This document shows positions 25,295-37,602 of a stretch of 64,000 nt of DNA, piece by piece (positions within the stretch are counted from its first letter, which is position 1; every line of letters starts with the position of its first letter). This DNA comes from Thiomicrorhabdus sp. (GTDB lineage: Bacteria; Pseudomonadota; Gammaproteobacteria; Thiomicrospirales; Thiomicrospiraceae). A program made the position numbers and the translations under genes. The notes beneath the pieces are model-generated. The model had not been told where the DNA came from. It searched no databases and was given only the letters and a program-made list of their open reading frames with translations. The stretch covers positions 1,880,985 to 1,944,984 of the forward strand of contig NZ_OY759719.1 in NCBI RefSeq assembly GCF_963662555.1, in the 5' to 3' direction.

Positions 25295-25410
25295 ACATAA
25301 CTATAATTAGACACCCTAACACTTATATAAAACGTATTTGAACCGTGTATAAAACAGCCGTTTTATACAAAATATTAGGATGTGTTTGATATTAAATTTT
25401 GTTGTTATCA
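25295..25410 (-). repeat. attC-like (or attI-like) site at the icd-proximal edge of the array
   Basis: ACATAAC (25295-25301) and GTTATCA (25404-25410), with arms GACACCCTAACAC and TATTAGGATGTGT. It is homologous to 15981-16072 with a longer middle. It lies where an attachment site would border the first cassette, but no integrase gene is adjacent. Confidence 0.6.
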
Positions 25411-25560
25411 TTTGGTTTAAAACGTATTTTTATGATTATTTAGACTGCCTAAATAACCACGTAAAACCAAGTAAAAAACACTTAAAAGTTACTATAAACT
25501 TAATCTAATATATTTACGAAAATATTTTCACAAAAACTAAGATTATCTGTCTTTAATACT

Positions 25561-25580
25561 TTTTACCAGGCCTGGTAAAA
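25561..25580. repeat. iterated palindrome copy, 20 bp perfect
   Basis: TTTTACCAGGCCTGGTAAAA, core at 25565-25576, at the end of gene-less element B and only 57 bp from another copy inside the icd terminator. Confidence 0.9.
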
Positions 25581-25616
25581 TCATATTCTGCTTTTTACAT
25601 AAATTTTAGATATAAA

Positions 25617-25660
25617 AAAACCCGCAAGAATTACCAGGCCTGGTATAACTTGCGGGTTTT
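25617..25660 (-). terminator. icd terminator with the iterated palindrome as its apex
   Basis: AAAACCCGCAAG (25617-25628) pairs with CTTGCGGGTTTT (25649-25660). The enclosed apex contains an exact core copy (25633-25644), which itself folds, giving one long hairpin. Read on the minus strand it ends in a run of seven T, fitting rho-independent termination of icd. Confidence 0.88.
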
Positions 25661-25692
25661 ATATTTGCTTAAATTAAAAGCGTAATTAACTT

Positions 25693-27933
<2,241 letters not shown>

Positions 27934-28086
27934 TTACTTTGACTCGTCGTTGAGTACGCTAATATAAAAAATGTTAAAATTTAGCCTATTTTATCACCTG
28001 CTCCGTTTAATAAAAGTAATTAACCAGCAATTAACCAGGGATTAACCTGCAATTCATCAGCGATTAACCGAGTAAACAGCCAATTT

Positions 28087-28650
28087 ATGTCAAATCTACT
28101 TCTTTTTAACAAACCTTTTAATGTTCTTTGCCAGTTTACGGACGAATCCGAATTTAAAGAACAGCGTGAAACCTTGGCTGACTATATTGACCAACCAGGA
28201 TTTTATGCCGCAGGACGATTAGACCGTGATTCTGAAGGTTTATTACTGCTGACCGATGATGGTAAATTACAACAACAAATTGCCAACCCTAAAACCAAAC
28301 AACCCAAAACGTATTTGGTGCAAGTTGAAGGTGAAATTACTAAAGAAGCCATTAAACAACTTGAGCAAGGTGTTAAATTAAAAGATGGTTTAACCAGGCC
28401 TGCTAAATCTCGTAAAGTCTCTGAACCCAAGTGGCTTTGGGAACGTAACCCGCCCGTTAGAGAACGTAAAAACATTCCTACCAGTTGGCTTGAATTGACC
28501 ATTACCGAAGGCAAAAATCGCCAAGTAAGAAGAATGACTGCGGCGGTGGGTTTTCCGACTTTGCGTTTAGTGCGTATTCAAATTGGTCAGTGGAAACTGG
28601 GTAATCTTGCTTTAGGCGAATCAACACTTTTAAAAAATCAGTCTATATAA
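28087..28650 (+). CDS. rluE: 23S rRNA pseudouridine synthase, RluE type
   Basis: 187 aa RsuA-family enzyme with the catalytic motif [19 protein letters not shown] (Asp in GRLD) and the C-terminal [16 protein letters not shown]. It lacks an S4 domain, and the opening [14 protein letters not shown] fits RluE, which modifies U2457 of 23S rRNA in E. coli. A one-mismatch palindrome copy (about 28393) encodes Thr-Arg-Pro-Ala. The leader 28010-28086 has loosely repeated ATTAACC units. Confidence 0.9.
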   Translation: MSNLLLFNKPFNVLCQFTDESEFKEQRETLADYIDQPGFYAAGRLDRDSEGLLLLTDDGKLQQQIANPKTKQPKTYLVQVEGEITKEAIKQLEQGVKLKDGLTRPAKSRKVSEPKWLWERNPPVRERKNIPTSWLELTITEGKNRQVRRMTAAVGFPTLRLVRIQIGQWKLGNLALGESTLLKNQSI

Positions 28651-28814
28651 TGCCTTTAGCCAATAAAGACCTATCGTGCTAGTCGCAGAAAACCTGACTC
28701 TCTGCTAAACTAACAGGCTTGAAAAACAACACACTTACCCACATTAAGTTCATACTTTAATGTCAAACCTTTAAACACATATCAAACTCATAAACATTTA
28801 GGTAATAAAACAGC

Positions 28815-29942
28815 ATGAATTCAACTCAAGACAACTCCAAAACAAAAGTTATTGTTGGCCTTTCTGGAGGCGTCGATTCGTCGGTTGCTGCTTTATTATT
28901 AAAACAACAAGGCTATGACGTTGAAGGCTTGTTTATGAAAAACTGGGAAGGCGATGATACCGAAGACTATTGCCCAGCCGCTGAAGATTTAAAAGACGTC
29001 ATGGCGGTTGCAGAAAAGTTGGATATTCCAGTTCATATTGAAAACTTTTCAGGTGAATATTGGGATAACGTATTTGAACACTTTTTAGCGGAATACAAAT
29101 CAGGCCGCACGCCTAACCCAGATATTTTGTGTAATAAAGAGGTTAAGTTTAAAGCCTTTTTACAGCACGCTTTGTCTTTAGGAGCCGATTACATTGCAAC
29201 GGGTCACTACACCCGTGTATCACGTGATGAAAACAATCAGTGCCACCTATTAAAAGGCTTAGATGACAATAAAGACCAAAGTTACTTTTTGTACACTCTA
29301 CAACAACATCAATTGCAAAAATCGCTGTTTCCGGTGGGTGAATTAGAAAAACCCGTTGTTCGTCAATTAGCAGAAGAAGCCGGCTTTATTACCCATGACA
29401 AAAAAGACAGTACCGGAATTTGTTTTATTGGTGAGCGTAAATTTAAAGACTTTTTACAACAGTTTTTACCTGCGCAACCTGGCGATATTGTCGATGACCA
29501 AGGTAATGTAATTGGTAAGCACGATGGATTGATGTATCACACCTTAGGGCAAAGAAAAGGCCTAGGTATTGGTGGCGGTCACGGAACAGGCAATGAGCCT
29601 TGGTATGCGGCTGATAAAGATTTAAAAAACAATGTATTGGTTGCCGTACAAGGTAAACAACACCCATTATTACAGCACCAATATTTAGTGGCAGATACTT
29701 TAGACTGGGTATCAGGTGAATGCCCTGCTCTTAACTCGCCATTAAAAGCAAAAATACGCTACCGACAAGCAGAGCAACCATGCCAAATTATTGAACATAA
29801 AAATGGCAAAATTGTGGTGAAATTTGATGAGCCACAAACCGCTATTGCACCGGGTCAATCAGTGGTGTTTTATATAGAAGATGATTGTTTAGGTGGCGGT
29901 ATTATTGAACAACGCCTGCACAACTTAGATGAACGAATTTAA
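28815..29942 (+). CDS. mnmA: tRNA-specific 2-thiouridylase
   Basis: 375 aa. It adenylates and thiolates U34 of Lys, Glu and Gln tRNAs. Visible are the PP-loop [15 protein letters not shown], the catalytic cysteine in [13 protein letters not shown] and the second one in [13 protein letters not shown], with the family GHYTRV motif. The product nucleoside is the substrate of SelU at the start of this window. hflD follows 14 bases after the stop, the usual gammaproteobacterial pair. Confidence 0.97.
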   Translation: MNSTQDNSKTKVIVGLSGGVDSSVAALLLKQQGYDVEGLFMKNWEGDDTEDYCPAAEDLKDVMAVAEKLDIPVHIENFSGEYWDNVFEHFLAEYKSGRTPNPDILCNKEVKFKAFLQHALSLGADYIATGHYTRVSRDENNQCHLLKGLDDNKDQSYFLYTLQQHQLQKSLFPVGELEKPVVRQLAEEAGFITHDKKDSTGICFIGERKFKDFLQQFLPAQPGDIVDDQGNVIGKHDGLMYHTLGQRKGLGIGGGHGTGNEPWYAADKDLKNNVLVAVQGKQHPLLQHQYLVADTLDWVSGECPALNSPLKAKIRYRQAEQPCQIIEHKNGKIVVKFDEPQTAIAPGQSVVFYIEDDCLGGGIIEQRLHNLDERI

Positions 29943-29956
29943 CGATAGAGTGAATT

Positions 29957-30658
29957 ATGAGCGACTATACACAACAAGATAAAACCATCGCCTTAGTTGG
30001 CTTATATCAGTGTTCTCAGTTGGTTTTTGAACTGGCTACAACAGGAAGAGCAGATGAATTGGCTTATAAAACCTGTATTGAATCTTTGTTTGTTGATAGC
30101 CCAAAATCAACTTTAGATGTTTACGGCGGTGAAGTAGAAAATATTCAAAAAGGTGTTAAGACTCTTTTAGCACAAATGAGCTCAGATCAAGCTGTTCAAA
30201 ATCGCAATATAGAAATTACTCGTTACGTTTTAAACTTAATGATTTTGGCTAAAAAACTTCAAGAACAAGGCACACCTTTAGACAAAATTTTCAACTTGCT
30301 AGAAACCGCTAAAATGCAAACCGAACAATTTGGTGAGCTACATGAAAATGTGATTGCAACACTGGCTCGTGCTTATTCAGAAAACGTGAGTGTGGTATCA
30401 CCAAGAATTATGGTTAATGGCCAACATGGCCATTTACAAAATGCTCGCGTGGCTAATAAAATTAGAGCACTGCTGCTAGCAGGTATTCGTTCTGCCCTGC
30501 TTTGGTATCAAGTTGGCGGTTCTCGCTGGGGGCTTATTTGGTCACGTAAAAAATACCTACAAAGTACCCAAGCTCTATATCGACCAAATAGTCATGATAC
30601 TAAAGAAGATCGCGATAATAACGATGATGATAACGGTTATTTCAACCCTAAAGATTAA
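29957..30658 (+). CDS. hflD: HflD family protein
   Basis: 233 aa, all-helical protein of the HflD (formerly YcfC) family, recognised from position after mnmA and sequences such as IALVGLYQCSQLVFELATTG and RALLLAGIRSALLWYQVGGS. In E. coli it interacts with phage lambda CII at the membrane; the cellular role is uncertain. The C-terminal DTKEDRDNNDDDNG tail is an acidic extension. The stop codon is embedded in a tandem 7-bp repeat (30654-30688). Confidence 0.92.
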   Translation: MSDYTQQDKTIALVGLYQCSQLVFELATTGRADELAYKTCIESLFVDSPKSTLDVYGGEVENIQKGVKTLLAQMSSDQAVQNRNIEITRYVLNLMILAKKLQEQGTPLDKIFNLLETAKMQTEQFGELHENVIATLARAYSENVSVVSPRIMVNGQHGHLQNARVANKIRALLLAGIRSALLWYQVGGSRWGLIWSRKKYLQSTQALYRPNSHDTKEDRDNNDDDNGYFNPKD

Positions 30659-30688
30659 CGATTAACAGTTAACGGTTAACGGTTAAAC
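30654..30688. repeat. tandem 7-bp repeats (RTTAACR, five units)
   Basis: Units ATTAACG, ATTAACA, GTTAACG, GTTAACG and GTTAAAC run across the hflD stop and the space before the cupin gene. They replace a clear ribosome site for that gene. Confidence 0.85.
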
Positions 30689-30691
30689 TCT

Positions 30692-30964
30692 ATGAACATT
30701 GAAATCATTTCTCAACCAAGTGAACAACAACTGGCTGAATTAGGCGTTTTAGATTGGCCTATCTGGGAAAAAGAAGCTTCTTCTTTTCCTTGGACTTATG
30801 ACATGAAAGAAGTTTGTTACATTTTACAAGGCCTGGTAACCGTTACCCCAGAACAAGGCGATGCGGTAACCATTAAAGCTGGCGATTTGGTCACCTTTCC
30901 TCGTGGCATGGTTTGTCATTGGGATATAGCTGAAGATATACGCAAACACTACCAGTTCATGTAA
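30692..30964 (+). CDS. small cupin (DUF861/cupin_3) protein
   Basis: 90 aa single cupin domain. WPIWEKEASSFPWTYDMKEV, CYILQGLVTVTPEQGD, IKAGDLVTFPRGMVCHWDI are the ordered strands of the cupin_3/DUF861 family, which includes ureidoglycolate-hydrolase-like and EutQ-like folds. Exact function is unknown. It follows hflD by 33 bp containing tandem repeats, and ends at a 40-bp palindromic terminator shared with ppiD. A one-mismatch palindrome copy (30826-30837) encodes Leu-Gln-Gly-Leu-Val. Confidence 0.82.
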   Translation: MNIEIISQPSEQQLAELGVLDWPIWEKEASSFPWTYDMKEVCYILQGLVTVTPEQGDAVTIKAGDLVTFPRGMVCHWDIAEDIRKHYQFM

Positions 30965-31021
30965 AACAGCCAGTTAACTCACAAAACTGTTAAGTTAATC
31001 AAAATATTACTTTCTAGAAAT

Positions 31022-31061
31022 AAAAAAACCAAATTACCAGGCCTGGTAATTTGGTTTTTTT
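31022..31061. terminator. 40-bp perfect palindrome, bidirectional terminator
   Basis: A7-CCAAATTACCAGG followed by its exact reverse complement. The core iterated palindrome (31036-31047) sits at the centre. The feet are seven A and seven T, ideal for rho-independent termination in both directions. It lies between the convergent cupin and ppiD genes. Confidence 0.92.
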
Positions 31062-31146
31062 GTGGTTTTAAACTCTCAAGAAAAGAGGTTAAACACCTCT
31101 ATTATTAAGAGCTTATTCATTAAAAATCTAATAATTAAATATCTAA

Positions 31147-33051
31147 TTATTTAAGAGTTTTATAAACCTCTTTTTTAACCACTTTTGAGTGTGCTTTTAA
31201 CTCAGCTAAACGGCCAGCAAGTTCTGTATTTGCAAATAATCCAATATATGCTTTTTTCAGTGCTTCTTTCTGCTTATCCGTTAAGGCTTCTGTTTTTACA
31301 CCCGACACCTGAAGAAGAATAGTATCACCAGTTGCTAAAGCAAACTTAGTCCAACTTGTTTTACCTTCAATTGGCTTAACTGTTTTAAAGGCTTCACTTA
31401 CCATTTGTGGTAGTAAATTCTGTGCATCACGACCAATCCAACCAATCGTATTCCACTCAATACCATCTTTCATTAGAGATTCAGGCGCTTCACCCGCTTT
31501 AATTTTAGCGAGTAGCTCTGTACCCAGTTTTGCAGATTCAGCCACAGCCGCTTCACGAACCAATTCTTCTCTAATAGATGCAGAAACTTCATCTAATGTT
31601 TTTTGACGTGCATCTTGATGATTATTGACACGAATAAACACTGAATCATTTGGCGCAATTTCAATAGAAGCACTGTTTAGGTGTGACTTTAATACATCGT
31701 CAGAAAATGCTGAATTAATCACTTTTGAGTTAGATAGGATTGTTCCTTTACCGCCTTCACGACTGAATAATTCTGAAGTCATGACTTTTAATCCTGCTTC
31801 AGCAGCTGCTGGCTCTAAACTATCCGTTTGCTCATAAGCAATAGTATTTAACTTTTCTAACATATCAAAGTATTCACGTTCTGCTTCTTGTAACTTATAT
31901 TGTTTAGTTACTTCATCTTTAACCGCAGAAAGTGGTTGTTGTGATTTTGGTTCAATTTTTACAAGCTTGATTAGATGGTAACCGAACTGAGTTTTAATCG
32001 GCTTACTTACCTCACCTTCTTTCATAGAAAATACAGCTTCATCAAACTCAGGCACCATCATACCTTGTTCAAAAGTACCTAAATCACCACCTGTTTTGGC
32101 AGAACCAGGATCTTGAGAGTACGTTTTAGCTAACTCTTCAAAGGACTCACCCGCTTTTAGTTTCTTTTGAATCATGGCAATTTTATCTAAAGCCGCTTTA
32201 TCTGCTTCAGGCGTTTGAGCATCAACCGTAATTAAAATGTGTTTTGCATGACGTTTTTCAGGAAGCGTAAACTGGCTTTTATTCTCTTCATAATAGCCTT
32301 TAATAATATCGTCAGTTACCGCAACCTTATCGGCCAGTTTCTCTTTAGAAAGCTCAATATAATCAATAGATACTTTTTCAGGCTCTACATAATTTTTAAG
32401 ATGATCTTCGTAGTATTTTTTAATCTGATCATCACTCACAATAGCCGTCTTTAAGAAAGGACGTTGATCTACACGAAGATAATTCACTTTTCTTTGTTGT
32501 GCCTGTAAGCTGGCAAGTTGTTCAACTTCAGATGCTGTAGCAAAACCAGACGTTTCTGTTAGGTTTTTAAACTGGTTTTCTGATAAAAATTGGCGTTGTT
32601 CTTGTTCAAAACGAGCCACATTTAAACCGTTACGCAGTAATACATCCTCATAGATTTTTTGAGAAAACTTGCCATCTTTTTGAAACACACTTGCTGCGTG
32701 AATGGCTGTAGCAAGTTGCTGGTCACTAATCACCATATGGTTATCAGCTGCCCATTGACGAATTTCTTCAGATTCAATCAAGGCATCAAGCACTTGTGAA
32801 CGTAAATCTTCATCTTTTACCACTTGATCATACATCTCACCAAACTGCTGTTGTAAACGCTGTTTTTGGCGATTATACATCGTCATAAACTGGTTACCGG
32901 TAATGTCTTTACCATTTACTTCTGCAACAACAACGACTTTATCTCCACGTGCATATTGGTCAATACCAAATAAAGCAAACGTTAAAATAATTAATCCGAC
33001 AATCACCCAAGCAATCCACCCTTGAGCGTGATCACGAATAGCTTGTAACAT
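31147..33051 (-). CDS. ppiD: periplasmic peptidyl-prolyl isomerase/chaperone PpiD
   Basis: 634 aa. It has one N-terminal membrane anchor (WIAWVIVGLIILTFALFGI), a SurA-N-like chaperone region, a parvulin domain (KRHAKHILITVDAQTPEA through GYHLIKLVKIEP) and a long C-terminal SurA-like segment. It helps fold outer-membrane and secreted proteins at the Sec translocon. Length and order match E. coli PpiD (623 aa). The gene stands alone, bounded by the 40-bp terminator downstream and a palindrome copy (33162-33173) upstream. Confidence 0.95.
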   Translation of the reverse strand: MLQAIRDHAQGWIAWVIVGLIILTFALFGIDQYARGDKVVVVAEVNGKDITGNQFMTMYNRQKQRLQQQFGEMYDQVVKDEDLRSQVLDALIESEEIRQWAADNHMVISDQQLATAIHAASVFQKDGKFSQKIYEDVLLRNGLNVARFEQEQRQFLSENQFKNLTETSGFATASEVEQLASLQAQQRKVNYLRVDQRPFLKTAIVSDDQIKKYYEDHLKNYVEPEKVSIDYIELSKEKLADKVAVTDDIIKGYYEENKSQFTLPEKRHAKHILITVDAQTPEADKAALDKIAMIQKKLKAGESFEELAKTYSQDPGSAKTGGDLGTFEQGMMVPEFDEAVFSMKEGEVSKPIKTQFGYHLIKLVKIEPKSQQPLSAVKDEVTKQYKLQEAEREYFDMLEKLNTIAYEQTDSLEPAAAEAGLKVMTSELFSREGGKGTILSNSKVINSAFSDDVLKSHLNSASIEIAPNDSVFIRVNNHQDARQKTLDEVSASIREELVREAAVAESAKLGTELLAKIKAGEAPESLMKDGIEWNTIGWIGRDAQNLLPQMVSEAFKTVKPIEGKTSWTKFALATGDTILLQVSGVKTEALTDKQKEALKKAYIGLFANTELAGRLAELKAHSKVVKKEVYKTLK

Positions 33052-33161
33052 GCTTAATCCTTTTGTTCAGTTTTGTAAAAAAATAGTGGTTTATAATACC
33101 AATCTGTAACAATTCTTTCAGAATTTTTATGGCTTATTTCAATAATAAACCCTGTTTTTCT

Positions 33162-33173
33162 ACCAGGCCTGGT
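33162..33173. repeat. iterated palindrome copy in the ppiD/cheY-like divergent region
   Basis: Exact 12-bp core between divergent promoters (gap 33052-33336). Flanks are not symmetrical beyond the core, so a terminator role is unlikely here. Confidence 0.9.
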
Positions 33174-33336
33174 CTTTTGTTCAATTCTATTTAATTAGAA
33201 TGATTCAAAAACCCCATTTCAAAAGCTTTTTTAAAAAAAGACTGAGTGAGATTCAAAGAGATTTCAAATATATAAGTGTCTATTTTTCTGTTTTTAGTAG
33301 AATGAAATACTAAAGATTAAATAGTTAGAGACTGAT

Positions 33337-33696
33337 ATGAAAAAAATACTGTATGTAGATGATGCTCAGTCGATGCGAAAATTGGTTAATTTGGTTTTAA
33401 GCAGCGAATTTGATATTACCATGGCCGAAAATGGACTTTTAGGCTATGAAGCGGCTCAAAAGCAGGTTTTTGACGTTATTATCTCTGATATTAACATGCC
33501 TGTAATGTCTGGTTTAGAACTGCTTGAAAAATTAAGACAGCACCCTAATAGCCAATTTACGCCTATTTTAATGCTAACCACTGAAGCAAGTGCCGAACTC
33601 AAGGCAAAGGGAAAACAGCTTGGAGCAACCGGTTGGATTGTTAAACCCTTTGACCCTGAAAAACTGGCCAGTGCCATTAATCGTTTAATTCCTTAA
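33337..33696 (+). CDS. CheY-like single-domain response regulator
   Basis: 119 aa receiver domain alone: DDAQSMR acidic pocket, phospho-acceptor in DVIISDINMPVMSG, LMLTTEA switch threonine, and the KPFDPEKL lysine. It has no output domain, so it acts like CheY by binding a target. No chemotaxis genes are adjacent, and its kinase cannot be assigned. It has its own promoter region and is followed by a bidirectional terminator. Confidence 0.93.
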   Translation: MKKILYVDDAQSMRKLVNLVLSSEFDITMAENGLLGYEAAQKQVFDVIISDINMPVMSGLELLEKLRQHPNSQFTPILMLTTEASAELKAKGKQLGATGWIVKPFDPEKLASAINRLIP

Positions 33697-33800
33697 TATA
33701 TTCAAACTACTTAATTCTAAAAATAAATAGCTCTATAAACACTTTACGCCTCATAGCAATAAGTGCTGTCACTCATTTTTTTACCGTAAAAAACAAAAAA

Positions 33801-33835
33801 CCTCTAGTTATCAAAAAAATAACTAGAGGTTTTTT
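33801..33835. terminator. bidirectional terminator between response regulator and purA
   Basis: Stem CCTCTAGTTAT / ATAACTAGAGG with a short A-rich loop, preceded by A6 and followed by T6, so it serves both converging genes. It does not contain the iterated palindrome. Confidence 0.9.
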
Positions 33836-33869
33836 AGCGGTTTCATATAGGTTTTATAACCTATTAGAT

Positions 33870-35234
<1,365 letters not shown>

Positions 35235-35263
35235 CTACACTGTTAAACATTTATATAAAAAAC

Positions 35264-36436
35264 TTAAACAGTTTTAACAACCCATTTACCCGCTTCTTCA
35301 GCCAGTTTTTTTGATCCGCCTGGAACAGCATCCATATCGTAAGATTTAATTACCCTAAAGCCCTTTGACTTTAATTCAGCAATTTCGGTTTTTAACCCGG
35401 TATCAACTAAATGTGGCACATAAATAGTTTCTTTTACATTCAGTTCAACATCGGCTAGTAAATCTAATGCAGAACGTAAATCTAAGCTAAAACCTGTTGC
35501 CGGCAGAGCTAGTCCAAACACAGAACCGATATTGTCATAACGTCCACCTTTAGCTACTGGCTGCAATCTGTTACCACTGTATGAGGCAAAAACAATTCCT
35601 GTATGGTATTGATAACCACGCATTTCAGTAATATCTAAATGTACTGGTATAGAAAAACCTGTTTGTATAAATTGACTAATCGTTTCAACGCGATCAAGTG
35701 CCGAATCTATCTCTGTAGATAGGCCTGATAGTGATTTTTTAGCTTCAACAATCACATTTGATGCATCACCACATAGCTTTGGAAGAACGGCAAATTTTTC
35801 TTTTAAATCTGCTGAAATTTCAACACTGGCCATAAAGCTCTCATATTCTGGAATGGCCTTACGTTGCAAGATATCAATAAACTCTTTTGATTGCTTAGAG
35901 TCAAAATCTGCAAGTCTCATCATTTCTGTAACTATGGCAACATGACCCAAACTCATCTTAATGTCAGGCAAATTAATACGTTGCATGCTTTCAAGCATAA
36001 GCTCAATAATTTCAAAGTCGCTCTCTACACCCTGATGACCAAATAACTCAGCTCCAACCTGAATAGGGCTACGTGAACCTTTGGCTTTGTTGTTACGAGT
36101 CTTTAGAACCTCTCCTACATAACATAACCTTGATATTGTTGTGCTCGCTTTTAAACGATTACTAACAATACGAGCCACCTGAGGAGTCATATCCGCTCTA
36201 ACACCCATCATTCGACCACTTTCTTGGTCTGTAAAACGACAAGTATCCACAGCCATATGACCAGCGGTTCCTGTTAATAAAGAATCGGTAAATTCCGCAA
36301 TTGGAGGGAGAACAAGTTCAAAACCAGATAACTCAAAACCGTCAACCAGTTTGCGACGGTAAAATTCTAATTTTTGTGCTTGAGATGGCAGGAGGTCTTC
36401 TAAACCTTCGGGCGTAAACCACGTAGATTGTTGCAT
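35264..36436 (-). CDS. hisZ: ATP phosphoribosyltransferase regulatory subunit
   Basis: 390 aa HisRS-like protein without the anticodon-binding domain. It carries class II synthetase-like motifs (GVRADMTPQVARIVSNR, then KGGRYDNIGSVFG) but is the regulatory partner that activates short-form HisG in histidine synthesis. Position between hflC/DUF2065 and purA is the usual one in gammaproteobacteria that have HisZ. hisG itself is not in the window. Confidence 0.94.
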   Translation of the reverse strand: MQQSTWFTPEGLEDLLPSQAQKLEFYRRKLVDGFELSGFELVLPPIAEFTDSLLTGTAGHMAVDTCRFTDQESGRMMGVRADMTPQVARIVSNRLKASTTISRLCYVGEVLKTRNNKAKGSRSPIQVGAELFGHQGVESDFEIIELMLESMQRINLPDIKMSLGHVAIVTEMMRLADFDSKQSKEFIDILQRKAIPEYESFMASVEISADLKEKFAVLPKLCGDASNVIVEAKKSLSGLSTEIDSALDRVETISQFIQTGFSIPVHLDITEMRGYQYHTGIVFASYSGNRLQPVAKGGRYDNIGSVFGLALPATGFSLDLRSALDLLADVELNVKETIYVPHLVDTGLKTEIAELKSKGFRVIKSYDMDAVPGGSKKLAEEAGKWVVKTV

Positions 36437-36502
36437 TTCAAAACTTCTTTTTATTTAATAAAATTCTGTAGGACAAATTATTATAAATCAACTCTGCTTC
36501 CA

Positions 36503-36691
36503 TTAACTAAAAAATAGCAATAAAACCAAACCGATTAATATTGATATAAACCCCATTAGTCGTAAATCACGCTCTCCGAGCTTGACCGCTTCTGACATCA
36601 TTTTTTGCCAAAAAGACGGAAACACAAACGGCAATAAACCTTCTAATATAAAGACTAATGCAATTGCGGCTAATAAGGTATTTTCTATCAT
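36503..36691 (-). CDS. DUF2065 family small membrane protein
   Basis: 62 aa with two helices (LLAAIALVFILEGLLPFVFP and LRLMGFISILIGLVLLLFF), matching the DUF2065 (YjeT) family that sits after hflC in many gammaproteobacteria. Function is unknown. A terminator lies between hflC and this gene, so its expression may depend on readthrough. Confidence 0.88.
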   Translation of the reverse strand: MIENTLLAAIALVFILEGLLPFVFPSFWQKMMSEAVKLGERDLRLMGFISILIGLVLLLFFS

Positions 36692-36703
36692 ACGTCCATA
36701 AAA

Positions 36704-36723
36704 AAGGTGGGTTACCCCACCTT
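36704..36723 (-). terminator. hflC terminator
   Basis: AAGGTGGG / CCCACCTT stem with a 4-nt loop. On the minus strand it is followed by a run of six T. It lies between hflC and the DUF2065 gene. Confidence 0.85.
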
Positions 36724-36744
36724 ATATTTGTTAACTAGATAAAT

Positions 36745-37602
36745 CTATTTTGATGACTGATTAAAGTACTTGAAGAAATCAGACTTAGGATCAACCACCA
36801 TCACATCAGACTTATTGTTAAATGATTTTTTGTAAGCGTTAATGCTGTGATAAAAAGCATAGAACTCTGGATCTTGTCCGTAAGCTTTTGCATAAATTTC
36901 TGCAGCTGTAGCATCACCTTTACCGCGTAAGATTTCAGCTTTGCTGTAAGCATCAGCTAAAATTACAACACGTTGACGATCAGCATCTGCTTTAATTTTT
37001 TCAGCCGTTTCAGTACCTTTAGATCTTAGATCTTTGGCTTCACGGTTACGCTCAGCATTCATTCGTTGGTAAACCGATTCACTGATATCTTTTGCTAAAT
37101 CAATTCGCTTAATACGAACATCTTCAATCTCAATACCAAATGACTTGGCTTGTAAATCTGTCGTTTTTTTGATTTTTTGAGCAATTTCAACACGCTCACC
37201 AGAGATAACTTCTTTAACCGTACGGCTACCAAACTCATCTCTAAGACCAGACTGTACAATTTGACCTAAACGCATACCAGCTAAACGGTTATCACCATTC
37301 ATTGTGGTGTAAAACTTTTTAACATCGACAATACGCCATTTTACAAAAGAATCCACTTCTAGCTTTTTCTTTTCTACGGTGTAGTAATCTTCTGGTGCAG
37401 CATCTAATGTTTGTAGACGAGAATCAAACAAACGCACGTTGTTAATAAACGGAGTTTTAAAGTGTAAACCCGGTTTTACATCTGCTTTTACAATTTCCCC
37501 TAAACGAAGAACTACGCCAGTTTGCCATTGATTTACAACATAAACTGAACTGCTTGCAACAAATAAAACCGCTGCTACAAAGATTAATAATAATGATTTC
37601 AT
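36745..37602 (-). CDS. hflC: FtsH protease modulator HflC
   Basis: 285 aa SPFH/band-7 protein with an N-terminal membrane anchor (LLLIFVAAVLFVASSSVYVV). HflC and HflK form a large periplasm-facing cage around FtsH and tune its proteolysis. Family strings: VYVVNQWQTGVVLRLGEIV, YQRMNAERNREAKDLRSKG, PEFYAFYHSINAYKKSF. It starts on the last base of hflK, so the two are coupled. Confidence 0.96.
   Translation of the reverse strand: MKSLLLIFVAAVLFVASSSVYVVNQWQTGVVLRLGEIVKADVKPGLHFKTPFINNVRLFDSRLQTLDAAPEDYYTVEKKKLEVDSFVKWRIVDVKKFYTTMNGDNRLAGMRLGQIVQSGLRDEFGSRTVKEVISGERVEIAQKIKKTTDLQAKSFGIEIEDVRIKRIDLAKDISESVYQRMNAERNREAKDLRSKGTETAEKIKADADRQRVVILADAYSKAEILRGKGDATAAEIYAKAYGQDPEFYAFYHSINAYKKSFNNKSDVMVVDPKSDFFKYFNQSSK

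Larger units (their letters stand above)
25295..25580. repeat. gene-less element, copy B, at array edge
   Basis: Fills most of the gene-free stretch 25270-25692. It matches copy A (15981-16240) in the same order: attC-like site, conserved block (25411-25530) and the iterated palindrome. The rest of the gap is the icd terminator. Confidence 0.75.

Noticed and set aside
25295-25410. attI site with adjacent integrase
   Set aside because: No tyrosine recombinase gene lies on either side; the site is more safely called attC-like because its arms match copy A.
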